This document shows positions 1 to 7,738 of a stretch of 39,660 nt of DNA, in pieces (the first letter of the stretch is position 1; each line of letters starts with the position of its first letter). Source of the DNA: Bacteroidetes bacterium ADurb.Bin139 (GTDB lineage: Bacteria > Bacteroidota > Bacteroidia > Bacteroidales > UBA932); assembly GCA_002070565.1 (NCBI GenBank), contig MWDM01000014.1, forward strand, positions 1-39,660, in the 5' to 3' direction. The notes under the pieces are model-generated. The model worked only from the letters and a program-made list of their open reading frames with translations. It did no database searches and was not told the origin of the DNA. The translations under genes were made by a program, and so were the position numbers.

Positions 1-25
1 AACAAACCCAGTTTTTGAGAAGAAA

Positions 26-110
26 AACCGCAATTTAGACAAACAAACCGCACCATACAACACCATAAAACACCAGCGCGACAAACAAATTTTTATTATT
101 TATCGCGCTG
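26..110. repeat. AT-rich non-coding stretch with short direct repeats and an inverted repeat
   Basis: The first 141 bases carry no gene I can support. They contain two copies of GACAAACAAA (38-47 and 80-89), two copies of AACCGCA (26-32 and 46-52), three CACCA-led decamers in tandem (about 51-78), and an 8-bp inverted repeat CAGCGCGA/TCGCGCTG (74-81 and 103-110) around a 21-nt AT-rich loop. The hairpin lies downstream of the minus-strand operon that ends at 142. It could act in termination or RNA stability, but neither strand shows a proper T-tract straight after the stem. Function unknown. Confidence 0.45.
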
Positions 111-141
111 TAATTTAATAATTTAACTTACTTATAAGCCG

Positions 142-363
142 TCAATATTCTTCCTCATTGAAAAAAAAATCTTCTTTGCTGGGATAATCAGGCCATATGT
201 CTTCTATGCTGTCGTATATTTCTCCATCATCTTCAAGGTCTGACAGGTTTTCAATAACTTCCAGCGGAGCGCCCGAGCGTGTGGCATAATCAATAAGTTC
301 CTCCTTGGTAGCCGGCCAGGGAGCGTCTTCTAGTTTAGATGCCAATTCAAGTGTCCAGTACAT
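142..363 (-). CDS. DUF2795 family small acidic protein
   Basis: A 73-residue, strongly acidic protein that I recognise as a Bacteroidota DUF2795 member from the N-terminal MYWTLELASKLEDAPWPATK pattern and the IWPDYPSKEDFFFNEEEY-like tail. It has no signal peptide or membrane segment, so it is probably cytoplasmic. Its biochemical role is not known. It is the last gene of a short operon, 32 nt downstream of the cobalamin adenosyltransferase gene. A TAACTTTG box overlapping that gene's stop codon could give it its own transcript. Length is normal for the family. The family call is from memory of conserved residues; no function is inferred. Confidence 0.8.
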   Translation of the reverse strand: MYWTLELASKLEDAPWPATKEELIDYATRSGAPLEVIENLSDLEDDGEIYDSIEDIWPDYPSKEDFFFNEEEY

Positions 364-390
364 TGATGAAATGTGTTAAAAAAAAGTGAA

Positions 391-398
391 CAAAGTTA
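391..398 (-). promoter_or_regulatory. Possible -7 box for the DUF2795 gene
   Basis: The minus strand reads TAACTTTG here, matching the Bacteroidota -7 consensus TAnnTTTG, 27 nt before the ATG at 363. It overlaps the stop codon (396-398) of the upstream gene. No clear -33 TTG is visible, so this is only a candidate internal promoter. Confidence 0.3.
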
Positions 399-947
399 TA
401 TAAAATTATCTTCTTCACATTTATTGGTTATGGTCATGAACCGTGCCAGAACAAAAAGATAGTCTGAAAGACGGTTTATGTATGTGAGCATATCAGCGCC
501 GGCAATATCCGTGCCAAGGACGACCATGTTACGTTCTGTCTCCCGACAGATGGTACGGGCAATATGAATCTGTGAGGAAATCTCTGGTTTGTACGGGAGT
601 ATAAAAGTATGAAGTGCAGGAAGCCGTGCCTGCAGGCTGTCGATTGATTCTTCAAGTGCCAGGGTCGCGGCTTGAAAATCGTAATCAGGATTACAAGATG
701 GATCGTTCCATGCCAGCTTTCTTGCCAGATGCATCAGATCCACCTGGATGCTGCGCAGAAAAGAATTGATTTCATGCAATTTCTGATCAGGGGAGAATCC
801 GGGATGCGACCTGATGAGTCCTAACCAGGATATGAGCTCATCTACTTTCCCATAGGCTGCAACACGTGGATGAGCCTTTGATATTCTGCTCCCGTCCTGA
901 AGGGAGGTAGAACCGCTGTCCCCTGTACGGGTGTAGATCTTGTTCAT
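396..947 (-). CDS. Cob(I)yrinic acid a,c-diamide adenosyltransferase (PduO-type)
   Basis: ATP:corrinoid adenosyltransferase that moves the 5'-deoxyadenosyl group of ATP onto cob(I)alamin, giving adenosylcobalamin; cytoplasmic. The 183-residue length fits the PduO family. The N-terminal ATP-binding motif is TRTGDSG (residues 6-12), followed by a YGKVDEL segment. The C-terminal half has CRETERNMV and YINRLSDYLFVLARF, the helix bundle residues that bind ATP and cobalamin. The start codon overlaps the stop of the upstream ABC ATPase gene (TAATG at 945-949), which fixes the start and implies coupled translation. No cobalamin riboswitch is visible upstream. PduO-type proteins are often named cobO or pduO loosely, so I give no symbol. 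Confidence 0.93.
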   Translation of the reverse strand: MNKIYTRTGDSGSTSLQDGSRISKAHPRVAAYGKVDELISWLGLIRSHPGFSPDQKLHEINSFLRSIQVDLMHLARKLAWNDPSCNPDYDFQAATLALEESIDSLQARLPALHTFILPYKPEISSQIHIARTICRETERNMVVLGTDIAGADMLTYINRLSDYLFVLARFMTITNKCEEDNFI

Positions 948-1657
948 TAATTGTTCAACACCGGATTGCCGTTTTGCTGGTTACTTTCTATAAGCCCGTC
1001 CCTTAGGCGGACAACACGTCTTGCATAGCGGGCAATGTCCTCCTCGTGGGTCACGATTATGATGGTGTTTCCCTTTGCATAAACCTGTTCAAAAAGTTGC
1101 ATGATATCGAGCGATGTTTTTGTGTCAAGGTTTCCTGTGGGTTCATCGGCCAGTATTATGGATGGATTGTTAACCATGGCACGGGCAAGGGCCACCCTTT
1201 GCTTTTGTCCGCCAGACAGCTCATTGGGTTTGTGATCCATCCTGTCCTCAAGGTCAACGTTGATCAGGGCTTTTTTTGCTTCGCGCTCCCTTTCTGCCCG
1301 TGGTAATCCTGCATATATCAGTGGCAATGCCACGTTATTCAGAGCATTGTATCTGGGTAAAAGGTTGAATGACTGGAAAACGAATCCAATTTCCTTGTTT
1401 CTTACTACCGCCAGCTGGTCGTCCCGCATCTGGCTTACATCTGTACCGTTCAGGATATATGTTCCTTCTGTTGGCGTGTCCAGGCATCCCAGCAAATTCA
1501 TTAAAGTAGATTTGCCCGATCCTGACGGGCCCATGATAGCCACATATTCGTTCTTCTTGATATCCAAATCAACACCGTTGAGTGCCCGCACCTGCTGCGT
1601 CCCCACCTGGTAAAATTTCTTGATTCCCCTGATCTTAATGAGTAGTTCTTTTTCCAT
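947..1657 (-). CDS. ABC transporter ATP-binding protein (MacB/LolD type)
   Basis: A 236-residue ATPase subunit of a MacB/LolD-like exporter, peripheral on the inner face of the inner membrane. Visible motifs are Walker [10 protein letters not shown] (43-51), a Q-loop in [13 protein letters not shown], signature [14 protein letters not shown], Walker [13 protein letters not shown] and the switch histidine in [10 protein letters not shown]. The [17 protein letters not shown] stretch is typical of the LolD/MacB/FtsE group. No permease gene is adjacent; the downstream genes are the adenosyltransferase (1-nt overlap) and DUF2795, so its membrane partner must lie elsewhere. The substrate cannot be read from the sequence. 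First gene of this minus-strand run, divergent from folE. Confidence 0.93.
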   Translation of the reverse strand: MEKELLIKIRGIKKFYQVGTQQVRALNGVDLDIKKNEYVAIMGPSGSGKSTLMNLLGCLDTPTEGTYILNGTDVSQMRDDQLAVVRNKEIGFVFQSFNLLPRYNALNNVALPLIYAGLPRAEREREAKKALINVDLEDRMDHKPNELSGGQKQRVALARAMVNNPSIILADEPTGNLDTKTSLDIMQLFEQVYAKGNTIIIVTHEEDIARYARRVVRLRDGLIESNQQNGNPVLNN

Positions 1658-1760
1658 GAACGCGAATGTACAAAAAATATGATTAGTCTACACTTTGATT
1701 TTCCATTTGACTACTGCTTGTCCTGAAAGTTTAAGGTAAGTTACAGGATGTTTTTTTTTG

Positions 1761-1768
1761 TACTTTTG
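1761..1768 (+). promoter_or_regulatory. Candidate -7 box upstream of folE
   Basis: TACTTTTG matches TAnnTTTG and lies 25 nt before the folE ATG at 1794. A T-run (1751-1759) precedes it. No TTG sits at the expected 19-21 nt spacing, so support is from one box only. Confidence 0.4.
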
Positions 1769-1793
1769 TCATCTAATCCATATCTGATTACCC

Positions 1794-2381
1794 ATGTCTT
1801 ATACCAACAACGATTCTTATACCCCCGAAACGACAAGAAAGCTGCAGGAACATTACAAAGAGGTGCTCAAACTCCTGGGAGAGGATAATCAAAGAGAGGG
1901 CCTGGTCAGAACCCCCCTCAGGGTCGCACAGGCCATGCAGTTTCTGACTAAAGGATACCATGAAGATCCGGCTGCCATCCTGAATTCCGCCAAATTTCGT
2001 GAAGAATACCAGCAAATGGTTCTAATAAAGGACATAGAAATGTATTCCCTTTGTGAGCACCACATGCTGCCCTTTTACGGGAAAGCTCATGTGGCCTATA
2101 TTCCCAATGGTTTTATAACAGGGATCAGTAAAATCACCAGGGTAGTGGAAACATTTGCCCGCAGATTCCAGGTACAGGAACGCTTAACGGTTCAGATCCG
2201 CGACTGCATCCAGGAAACGCTGAACCCCATGGGCGTTGCGGTTGTGATCGAAGCAGAGCACATGTGCATGCAGATACGGGGGGTTCAGAAACAACATTCA
2301 AAAATGGTCACTTCTGCCTTTACCGGCACATTCCTGAAGGACATGCGAACCAGGGAAGAACTCATGCACCTGCTTCACTGA
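1794..2381 (+). CDS. folE: GTP cyclohydrolase I
   Basis: Converts GTP to 7,8-dihydroneopterin triphosphate, the first step toward tetrahydrofolate and other pterins (it also feeds queuosine precursors); cytoplasmic, normally a decamer. The 195-residue protein has the zinc site LCEHHMLPF (Cys87, His90) with the third ligand Cys158 in HMCMQIRGV, and the [10 protein letters not shown] substrate-binding segment near residues 36-45. Length is normal for the type IA enzyme. It is one of two plus-strand genes in the window and stands alone. Its 3' end overlaps the cca 3' end by 20 nt in convergent orientation. Possible promoter at 1761-1768. Confidence 0.96.
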   Translation: MSYTNNDSYTPETTRKLQEHYKEVLKLLGEDNQREGLVRTPLRVAQAMQFLTKGYHEDPAAILNSAKFREEYQQMVLIKDIEMYSLCEHHMLPFYGKAHVAYIPNGFITGISKITRVVETFARRFQVQERLTVQIRDCIQETLNPMGVAVVIEAEHMCMQIRGVQKQHSKMVTSAFTGTFLKDMRTREELMHLLH

Positions 2382-3765
2382 TTCCCAGTTCAGCCGCCCT
2401 TTGTTTCATCAACTCAAAGGCTTCTGCATAATTATTGCCAATTTTTCCATCCAGGATAGCATCCTTGATATAATCTTTTATTAATCCCACTTCGCGGCAG
2501 GGTGGCAGGTTGTAAGTCTGCATGATCACCTCTCCCGATATAGGGGGCTGAAAGTTCCTGATGGCATCTTTCTCTTCAACCTGGATCAGTTTTTTACTTA
2601 CCAGTTCAAAATTACCGAGGTGCTGTCTTACAGTCTTCCTGTTTTTTGATGTGATGTCGGCACGGCACAGCAACATCAGATCATCAATATCCTGCCCGGC
2701 ATCGAACAGGAGCCTTCGTACCCCGGAATCACTCACATTTTTAACAAGAGCGATAGGCCTTAAGTGCAGTTGTACCATCTTGCGGACATATTTCATTTCT
2801 TCTCCCATGGGTAATCTGAGCTGCCGGAAAATTCCGGGGATCATTTTACTGCCAATAAAATCATGTCCATGAAAAGTCCAGCCCGCTTCCCTGTCAAATT
2901 GCTTAGTAGCCGGTTTCCCGATATCGTGCAACAAAGCGGCCCACCGAAGCCATATATTGTCGCTGGCCATAGCCACGTTATCCAGGACTTCCATGGTATG
3001 GCTGAAATTTTCCTTGTGCCCTTTCCCTTCCATTGTTTCCACTCCGCGCAGCTGGGATACCTGGGGCAGGATCATGGACAGAAGGCCGCTTTTTTCCAGC
3101 AGAAAAAATCCCACCGAAGGCTTGCGCGTGGCCATGATCTTTTGCAATTCGGCCGTTATTCTTTCCTGGGATACGATCTGAATCCTGGCTGCATTCCTTG
3201 TAATTGAATCGAAAGCATTTTGATCTATAGTGAATTCCAGTTGTGCAGCAAACCGGATTGCACGAATCATCCTCAGGGGATCATCGCTGAATGTAGTGTC
3301 AGGGTCCAAAGGGGTTCTTATGACTTTATTCATCAAATCGTTTAGTCCATTGAAAGGATCTGTCAGGGTGCCGTAATCTTCTTGCTGCAGGCTGAACGCC
3401 ATGGCGTTTATCGTGAAGTCACGCCTTTTCTGGTCATCTTCCACGGTCCCGTTCTCGACAATCGGTTTTCTTGAATCGGATCTGTAGGACTCTTTTCTTG
3501 CCCCGACAAATTCAATTTCCATCCCGCGGTAGCGTAACATCGCTGTACCAAAATTTTTGAACAACGTGGCTTTAACCTTCAGAACAGAGGCCACATCAGA
3601 GGCAATCTCCAGACCATTTCCTTCTACAACAATATCAATATCGGTAGTGTGGCGTTTCAGGAAGAAATCGCGAACATACCCCCCAATCACATAGGCGCGC
3701 ACATTTCTGGCCTGAGCCTGCAGGGATACGATTTTGAATATTTTAGATTTTAGGGGAGCTTTCAT
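2362..3765 (-). CDS. cca: CCA tRNA nucleotidyltransferase with HD domain
   Basis: Adds or repairs the 3' CCA of tRNAs. The 467-residue protein begins with the class II nucleotidyltransferase head: GGYVRDFFL then TDIDIVVEG with the metal-binding aspartates (about residues 28-47), followed by [10 protein letters not shown] and [18 protein letters not shown]. The middle carries an HD-type phosphohydrolase motif ([11 protein letters not shown], then FHGHDFIG). This head plus HD layout is the usual Bacteroidota form. The tRNA-Ser gene in this window lacks an encoded CCA, so such an enzyme is needed. Gene lies 12 nt downstream of the HsdR-N gene, probably co-transcribed. Poly(A) polymerase activity cannot be excluded from sequence alone. 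Confidence 0.93.
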   Translation of the reverse strand: MKAPLKSKIFKIVSLQAQARNVRAYVIGGYVRDFFLKRHTTDIDIVVEGNGLEIASDVASVLKVKATLFKNFGTAMLRYRGMEIEFVGARKESYRSDSRKPIVENGTVEDDQKRRDFTINAMAFSLQQEDYGTLTDPFNGLNDLMNKVIRTPLDPDTTFSDDPLRMIRAIRFAAQLEFTIDQNAFDSITRNAARIQIVSQERITAELQKIMATRKPSVGFFLLEKSGLLSMILPQVSQLRGVETMEGKGHKENFSHTMEVLDNVAMASDNIWLRWAALLHDIGKPATKQFDREAGWTFHGHDFIGSKMIPGIFRQLRLPMGEEMKYVRKMVQLHLRPIALVKNVSDSGVRRLLFDAGQDIDDLMLLCRADITSKNRKTVRQHLGNFELVSKKLIQVEEKDAIRNFQPPISGEVIMQTYNLPPCREVGLIKDYIKDAILDGKIGNNYAEAFELMKQRAAELGISEAGA

Positions 3766-3777
3766 TTCAACGGTAGA

Positions 3778-4179
3778 TTAGGTCAGTTCCCCATATGCAG
3801 GTATTTCTTTCATGGATTCATACATGCCGTTCTCTTTATTCAGTTTCCAGAAAAATGTTTGTGAGCCGTTGCTAACAAGAAGGTATGGAGCCATAATCTC
3901 TGTGTTATACCTTCGCAATTGGGCTATGGTTTTATCGTCCACCCTGACAGAGGGTGCTTTGAACTCTGCCAGCACCAGAGGTTTCCCTTCCCGGTCATGG
4001 ATAACCAGATCAGCCCGGTGATCAAGGTTTTGAACCGGGTATTCACACGTCATCAGGTGCAGGGGAGCTCTGCATACCACATGAAGGTGTTTGATGATAT
4101 GCTGACGGACTTCCTCCTCGGGCGTGCGTTCCACCCATTTTTTTCTTACTGAGCAATAAATGACAGACGGACTGTTCAT
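3778..4179 (-). CDS. Stand-alone type I restriction enzyme HsdR N-terminal-domain protein
   Basis: A 133-residue protein made only of the HsdR N-terminal (PD-(D/E)xK nuclease-like) fold. Visible are RTPEEEVRQHIIKHL near residues 18-32 and the putative active-site series RADLVIHDREGKPLVLAEFKAP, giving an Asp and a Glu-x-Lys pair. It lacks the helicase part of HsdR, and there is no HsdM or HsdS in the window, so it is not a type I restriction system. It precedes cca by 12 nt and is divergent from holA with only 26 bp between. Its position beside DNA polymerase III delta and its apparently intact catalytic residues suggest a housekeeping DNA or RNA role; this is inference. Confidence 0.85.
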   Translation of the reverse strand: MNSPSVIYCSVRKKWVERTPEEEVRQHIIKHLHVVCRAPLHLMTCEYPVQNLDHRADLVIHDREGKPLVLAEFKAPSVRVDDKTIAQLRRYNTEIMAPYLLVSNGSQTFFWKLNKENGMYESMKEIPAYGELT

Positions 4180-4183
4180 AGTG

Positions 4184-4201
4184 CAAATTTATGTAAATTT
4201 G
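4184..4201. promoter_or_regulatory. Palindromic divergent promoter between HsdR-N gene and holA
   Basis: The 26-bp gap between the two start codons contains CAAATTTA-TG-TAAATTTG. Read on the plus strand, TAAATTTG (4194-4201) is a perfect TAnnTTTG -7 box ending 4 nt before the holA ATG. Read on the minus strand, the same motif (4184-4191) ends 4 nt before the HsdR-N ATG at 4179. If the start site lies the usual 5-7 nt downstream of the box, both mRNAs would be leaderless or nearly so. No strong -33 TTTG is visible on either side. The palindrome could also be a regulator site. Confidence 0.6.
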
Positions 4202-4205
4202 TCTT

Positions 4206-5249
4206 ATGGCTAAAACTACACCTGCAGAAACACTGTCTGCCTACAAGCGGATCATGAAAGACCTGGAAAAGGGCGTATACAAACCCTGCTACCTGCTCAT
4301 GGGGGAGGAACCCTATTATGTGGATCAGATTACCTCATATATTGCCGCCCATGCCCTTACAGAAGATGAAAAGGCCTTCAACCAGATGGTCATCTACGGA
4401 CAGGATGCCACCGTTATGCAGATTGCCGACCATGCAAGAAGGTATCCACTCATGGCATCAAGGCAGGTGATCATAGTCAAGGAAGCGCAGCAGCTCAAAG
4501 GAATAGAGCATCTTGCATCCTACTTCAAAGCCATGAATCCCTCCTGTGTCCTTGTTCTTTGCCTTATGGGCAAATCGCTGGATAAAAGAACCGAGCTCTG
4601 GAAAACGGCGCTCAAATATTGTGAAGTCCTGGAGTCGGTTCCCCTGAGGGATTACCAGATGCAGGAATGGATAACCTCTTACCTGAAGGAAAAGAACACC
4701 AGGATTGATCCGCAGGCAGCCGGTTTACTGGCGGATTTCCTGGGAACAGACCTGCAGCGTGTGGTCATGGAGCTGGACAAATTATTCATACTTATACCTG
4801 AAGGTACACTGACCATCACAACAGAAATGGTTGAAAATTCGGTCGGCATCAACCGTGATTTCAGTCCTTTTACCATGTTCAGGCACCTTACAGACGGTAA
4901 TTTCGCCGGCGTTCAACCCATCGTGCAGTACTTCTCGGAAAATGAAAAGAAGTACCCCCTGGTCATGATCATCAGCCTTTTGTATACCCATTTATCAAGA
5001 ATACTTAAATACCATGCCCTTCGCATGGAGAATCCCTCCCTTACAGAAGATGCGGTTGGCAAGCTCATGGGCGGCAATTATTATTTTTTTAAAGAAACAC
5101 TCCGGGCATCCCGGTTTTTTTCATTCAGCAGGACAGTCAGGGCCATGGAATTGCTATGCGTCTACGACAGCATCTACAAGTCTTCTGACCGGGGTGAGGC
5201 CTCGGACGGGGAACTGCTTATGGAAATGGTCTGCAAAATGATGGCCTGA
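4206..5249 (+). CDS. holA: DNA polymerase III subunit delta
   Basis: The delta subunit of the clamp loader, which opens the beta sliding clamp at primer ends during replication. The 347-residue length and the N-terminal PCYLLMGEEPYYVDQITSYI pattern (residues about 27-46), the SRQVIIVKEAQQLKG segment and the later LGTDLQRVVMELDKL helix fit HolA. The family is an inactive AAA+ ATPase, so no Walker A is expected and none is seen. Transcribed alone on the plus strand from the palindromic divergent promoter. Its TGA stop (5247-5249) abuts the alr stop on the other strand, leaving no terminator space. Confidence 0.93.
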   Translation: MAKTTPAETLSAYKRIMKDLEKGVYKPCYLLMGEEPYYVDQITSYIAAHALTEDEKAFNQMVIYGQDATVMQIADHARRYPLMASRQVIIVKEAQQLKGIEHLASYFKAMNPSCVLVLCLMGKSLDKRTELWKTALKYCEVLESVPLRDYQMQEWITSYLKEKNTRIDPQAAGLLADFLGTDLQRVVMELDKLFILIPEGTLTITTEMVENSVGINRDFSPFTMFRHLTDGNFAGVQPIVQYFSENEKKYPLVMIISLLYTHLSRILKYHALRMENPSLTEDAVGKLMGGNYYFFKETLRASRFFSFSRTVRAMELLCVYDSIYKSSDRGEASDGELLMEMVCKMMA

Positions 5250-6356
5250 TCATTCCACATAGATGCGGGGGACCCGATGTGCAACGGAAGTAAGGATTTC
5301 ATAGGGTATAGTGCCCAGAATTTCTGCCAGTTCAAAAATGGTGGGATCATCGCCAAAAACGGTTACCATATCACCGGGTTTGACGTCTATGCCGGTTACA
5401 TCTATCATGCACATGTCCATGCAGATATTTCCTATGGTTGGGGCCCTGTGTCCATTTACAGAGAAGCAGGCTTTACCGCCGCTCAGATGCCGGTTAACCC
5501 CGTCTGCATAACCAATGGCAAGAGTAGCTATACGTGTGTCCGGCCTGGTTATTTTTCCGGCTCTGGCATACCCGACGGTTTCTCCTTCGGCAATGGTTTT
5601 TACCTGTAAAACAGGCGTTTTTAAATAGGCTGTAGGCCGTAACAGACTTTTATCCACATAGGACATTCCATAAATCCCGATTCCCAGCCTGACCATATCA
5701 TATTGGGCTTCTTTTGAGAACCGCTCTATTCCGGGAGAATTGAGCAGGTGGCGTATGGGTTTGTAATCCAGATGATTCATTAAAAAAGAGGAAAGGGCTT
5801 CAAAGCGGGCCATCTGTGTCCTTGTAAAATCATCGTGCTGCGGATCTCCCGAAGCCACAAAATGGGAAAAAACAGAGGCGATCCTCACAGACCGGGCTAA
5901 AGGCAATTCTTGCGTCAGTGTCCGGAGCCCGTCCTGTTCAAACCCCAGGCGGTGCATTCCTGTATCAAGCTTAATGTGTATGGGATATGCCTCTTCCCCC
6001 AGGGCAGCGGCTACACTTGCAAAACGCTTAAAAGCATCCATGCAGGGAAGACTCGGCTCCAGGCGGTTTTTGATCAGAGTTTCATAATGCTCCATACCGC
6101 CTGAAAGAACAATAACCGGAAGATTTACCCCTGCCTGCCGTATAGCAACACCTTCTGAAGGATATGCAACGGCCAGGTAATCCGTGCCATTATCTTCCAG
6201 AATACGGGAAAATTCACCTATGCCGTGACCGTACCCGTATGCTTTGACCAAAACAAGCAATTTGGTTTTCTGATTTAAAAATGAACGGAAATAATTCAGG
6301 TTGTATCGGATATTGGGGATGCTTATTGCAAGGTGTGTAAATAAATTAGTGTTCAT
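5250..6356 (-). CDS. alr: Alanine racemase
   Basis: PLP-dependent interconversion of L- and D-alanine, supplying D-Ala for peptidoglycan; cytoplasmic dimer. The 368-residue protein has the PLP-lysine motif [11 protein letters not shown] (about residues 35-45), the [10 protein letters not shown] and [14 protein letters not shown] phosphate- and substrate-binding segments, and [11 protein letters not shown] with the second catalytic base tyrosine. The start overlaps the tdk stop by 4 nt (ATGA), fixing the start. Last gene of the long run from ahcY. Bacteroidota often carry a second, fused MurF-Alr form; this one is the stand-alone type. Confidence 0.95.
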   Translation of the reverse strand: MNTNLFTHLAISIPNIRYNLNYFRSFLNQKTKLLVLVKAYGYGHGIGEFSRILEDNGTDYLAVAYPSEGVAIRQAGVNLPVIVLSGGMEHYETLIKNRLEPSLPCMDAFKRFASVAAALGEEAYPIHIKLDTGMHRLGFEQDGLRTLTQELPLARSVRIASVFSHFVASGDPQHDDFTRTQMARFEALSSFLMNHLDYKPIRHLLNSPGIERFSKEAQYDMVRLGIGIYGMSYVDKSLLRPTAYLKTPVLQVKTIAEGETVGYARAGKITRPDTRIATLAIGYADGVNRHLSGGKACFSVNGHRAPTIGNICMDMCMIDVTGIDVKPGDMVTVFGDDPTIFELAEILGTIPYEILTSVAHRVPRIYVE

Positions 6357-6916
6357 TTTTTTATCTGGTTATAACAATGTCTGCAGAGGGGTTCGTAAGT
6401 GTCTTTTTCTCCAAGTTCCACAAGCCGTGTGCTATCGCTTAAACGATGGGAATACTGGGCCGGATCCCCGCAACGCACACATATGGCGTGAACTTTTACA
6501 ATATGTTCGGCCACAGCCATCAAATCGGGCATGGGACCGAATGGGTTCCCCAGGTAATCCATATCCAGGCCGGCCACAATTACCCGGATACCGTTTTGGG
6601 CAAGTATCTGGCAGACCCTCACAAGATTCTGGTCAAAGAATTGTGCTTCGTCAATGGCCACCACATCTACGTTGGTGGCCAGTAAAAGAATGCTTTCTGC
6701 CGAGTCAACCGGCGTTGAGGGATAGGAATGGCTGTCGTGGGAAACAACTTCTTCCTTTGAATACCTCACGTCTACCCGGGGTTTGAATATTTCCACCCGC
6801 TGATTGGCAAACCTGGCCCTTTTGAGCCGGCGCAGGAGTTCTTCCGTTTTTCCCGAGAACATGGAACCGCAGATCACCTCAATCCTTCCGTTCCACTTTT
6901 GATTTTCCAGAAACAT
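6353..6916 (-). CDS. tdk: Thymidine kinase (type II)
   Basis: Phosphorylates thymidine with ATP to dTMP in pyrimidine salvage; cytoplasmic. The 187-residue sequence has Walker [19 protein letters not shown] (about residues 17-34), Walker [11 protein letters not shown] with the catalytic Glu, the lasso/substrate segment [12 protein letters not shown], and structural zinc cysteines CVRCG and CRHCY near the C terminus. Sits between the secreted metallophosphatase gene (12 nt upstream) and alr (4-nt overlap). Being downstream of the 5'-nucleotidase genes suggests nucleoside salvage: nucleosides released outside the cytoplasm could be re-phosphorylated here. Confidence 0.96.
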   Translation of the reverse strand: MFLENQKWNGRIEVICGSMFSGKTEELLRRLKRARFANQRVEIFKPRVDVRYSKEEVVSHDSHSYPSTPVDSAESILLLATNVDVVAIDEAQFFDQNLVRVCQILAQNGIRVIVAGLDMDYLGNPFGPMPDLMAVAEHIVKVHAICVRCGDPAQYSHRLSDSTRLVELGEKDTYEPLCRHCYNQIKK

Positions 6917-6928
6917 GATGCATCTCTG

Positions 6929-7738
6929 TTAAAAAGTTATATCAACACGTCCGGCATATACTCCGTAAGCTCCTGTCTGTACTATGACCACCTCATGTCC
7001 GTCCAGATCCGATTGTATTACGGGTTCTTCAAGAAAAGTATGCGAATGTCCCCCTATGATCAGGTGTATGTTCCGGGATCGGGCAGCCAGTTTAATATCT
7101 GCATCAACGCCCTGGTGTGTCAGGCAGATAACCAGGTCACACCCTTTTCTTGTAAGCCGCGATGCCAGGTTGTTGGCTGCCTGGACAACGTCCCGGTATT
7201 TCATGTGTCGCAACACCTGGCTTGAGACAAGACCATTCAGGTTCATGGTCAGTCCTATGATGCCGATTTTCATCCCGTTGACCCGGGCTATGACGTAAGG
7301 TTTGACCAATTTTCTGAGCGGCCTGTATAAAATATCATAATTGGCACAAAGAATATGGTAATCTGCCATTTTAAGACGTGCAACCAGGTCTTCCAGCCCG
7401 TTGTCAAACTCATGATTTCCCAGTGTGGTGGCAAATAATCCTAATGCATTCATCCCTTCCACTTCCACCTTCCCGCCAAACAGGTTGAAATAGGGTGTCC
7501 CCTGGTTGTAGTCTCCCGCATCCAGATAAAGCAGGTTGGGGTACTCTTTTCTCATATCTTCCAGGTAGCCCGATAAACTTAGCAGACCGCCTGTGCCGGC
7601 ATTACGCCCCGATTTAAAAGGCTCTATCTGGCTGTGAAAATCATTGGTATGCACGATTACCAGATCCTGGCCGTATAGAGACAGGGAAATGGTTGAAAGC
7701 AAGAAAACAGAAAGGATATATATACTGTGCTTTTTCAT
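6929..7738 (-). CDS. Secreted metallophosphatase, 5'-nucleotidase N-terminal (catalytic) domain
   Basis: A 269-residue protein equal to the calcineurin-like catalytic domain of UshA-type 5'-nucleotidases. An N-terminal signal peptide ends about residue 23 (SLYGQ). Two-metal motifs are HTNDFHSQIEPF, DAGDYNQGTPYF, TLGNHEFDNG, CLTHQGVD and GGHSHTFLEEP, in the expected order. The C-terminal nucleotide-binding domain is missing but is encoded by the gene directly upstream, with stop and start overlapping (TAATG at 7736-7740). Likely periplasmic. Whether the two proteins assemble into one 5'-nucleotidase is inference; the substrate may be another phosphoester. Confidence 0.9.
   Translation of the reverse strand: MKKHSIYILSVFLLSTISLSLYGQDLVIVHTNDFHSQIEPFKSGRNAGTGGLLSLSGYLEDMRKEYPNLLYLDAGDYNQGTPYFNLFGGKVEVEGMNALGLFATTLGNHEFDNGLEDLVARLKMADYHILCANYDILYRPLRKLVKPYVIARVNGMKIGIIGLTMNLNGLVSSQVLRHMKYRDVVQAANNLASRLTRKGCDLVICLTHQGVDADIKLAARSRNIHLIIGGHSHTFLEEPVIQSDLDGHEVVIVQTGAYGVYAGRVDITF

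Noticed and set aside
45..80. A CRISPR-like array from the CACCA repeats
   Set aside because: Units are about 10 nt with no spacers and no cas genes in the window.
3778..4179. A restriction-modification or defence island
   Set aside because: Only the HsdR N-terminal domain is present, with no HsdM, HsdS or helicase and no mobile elements; the neighbours are holA and cca.
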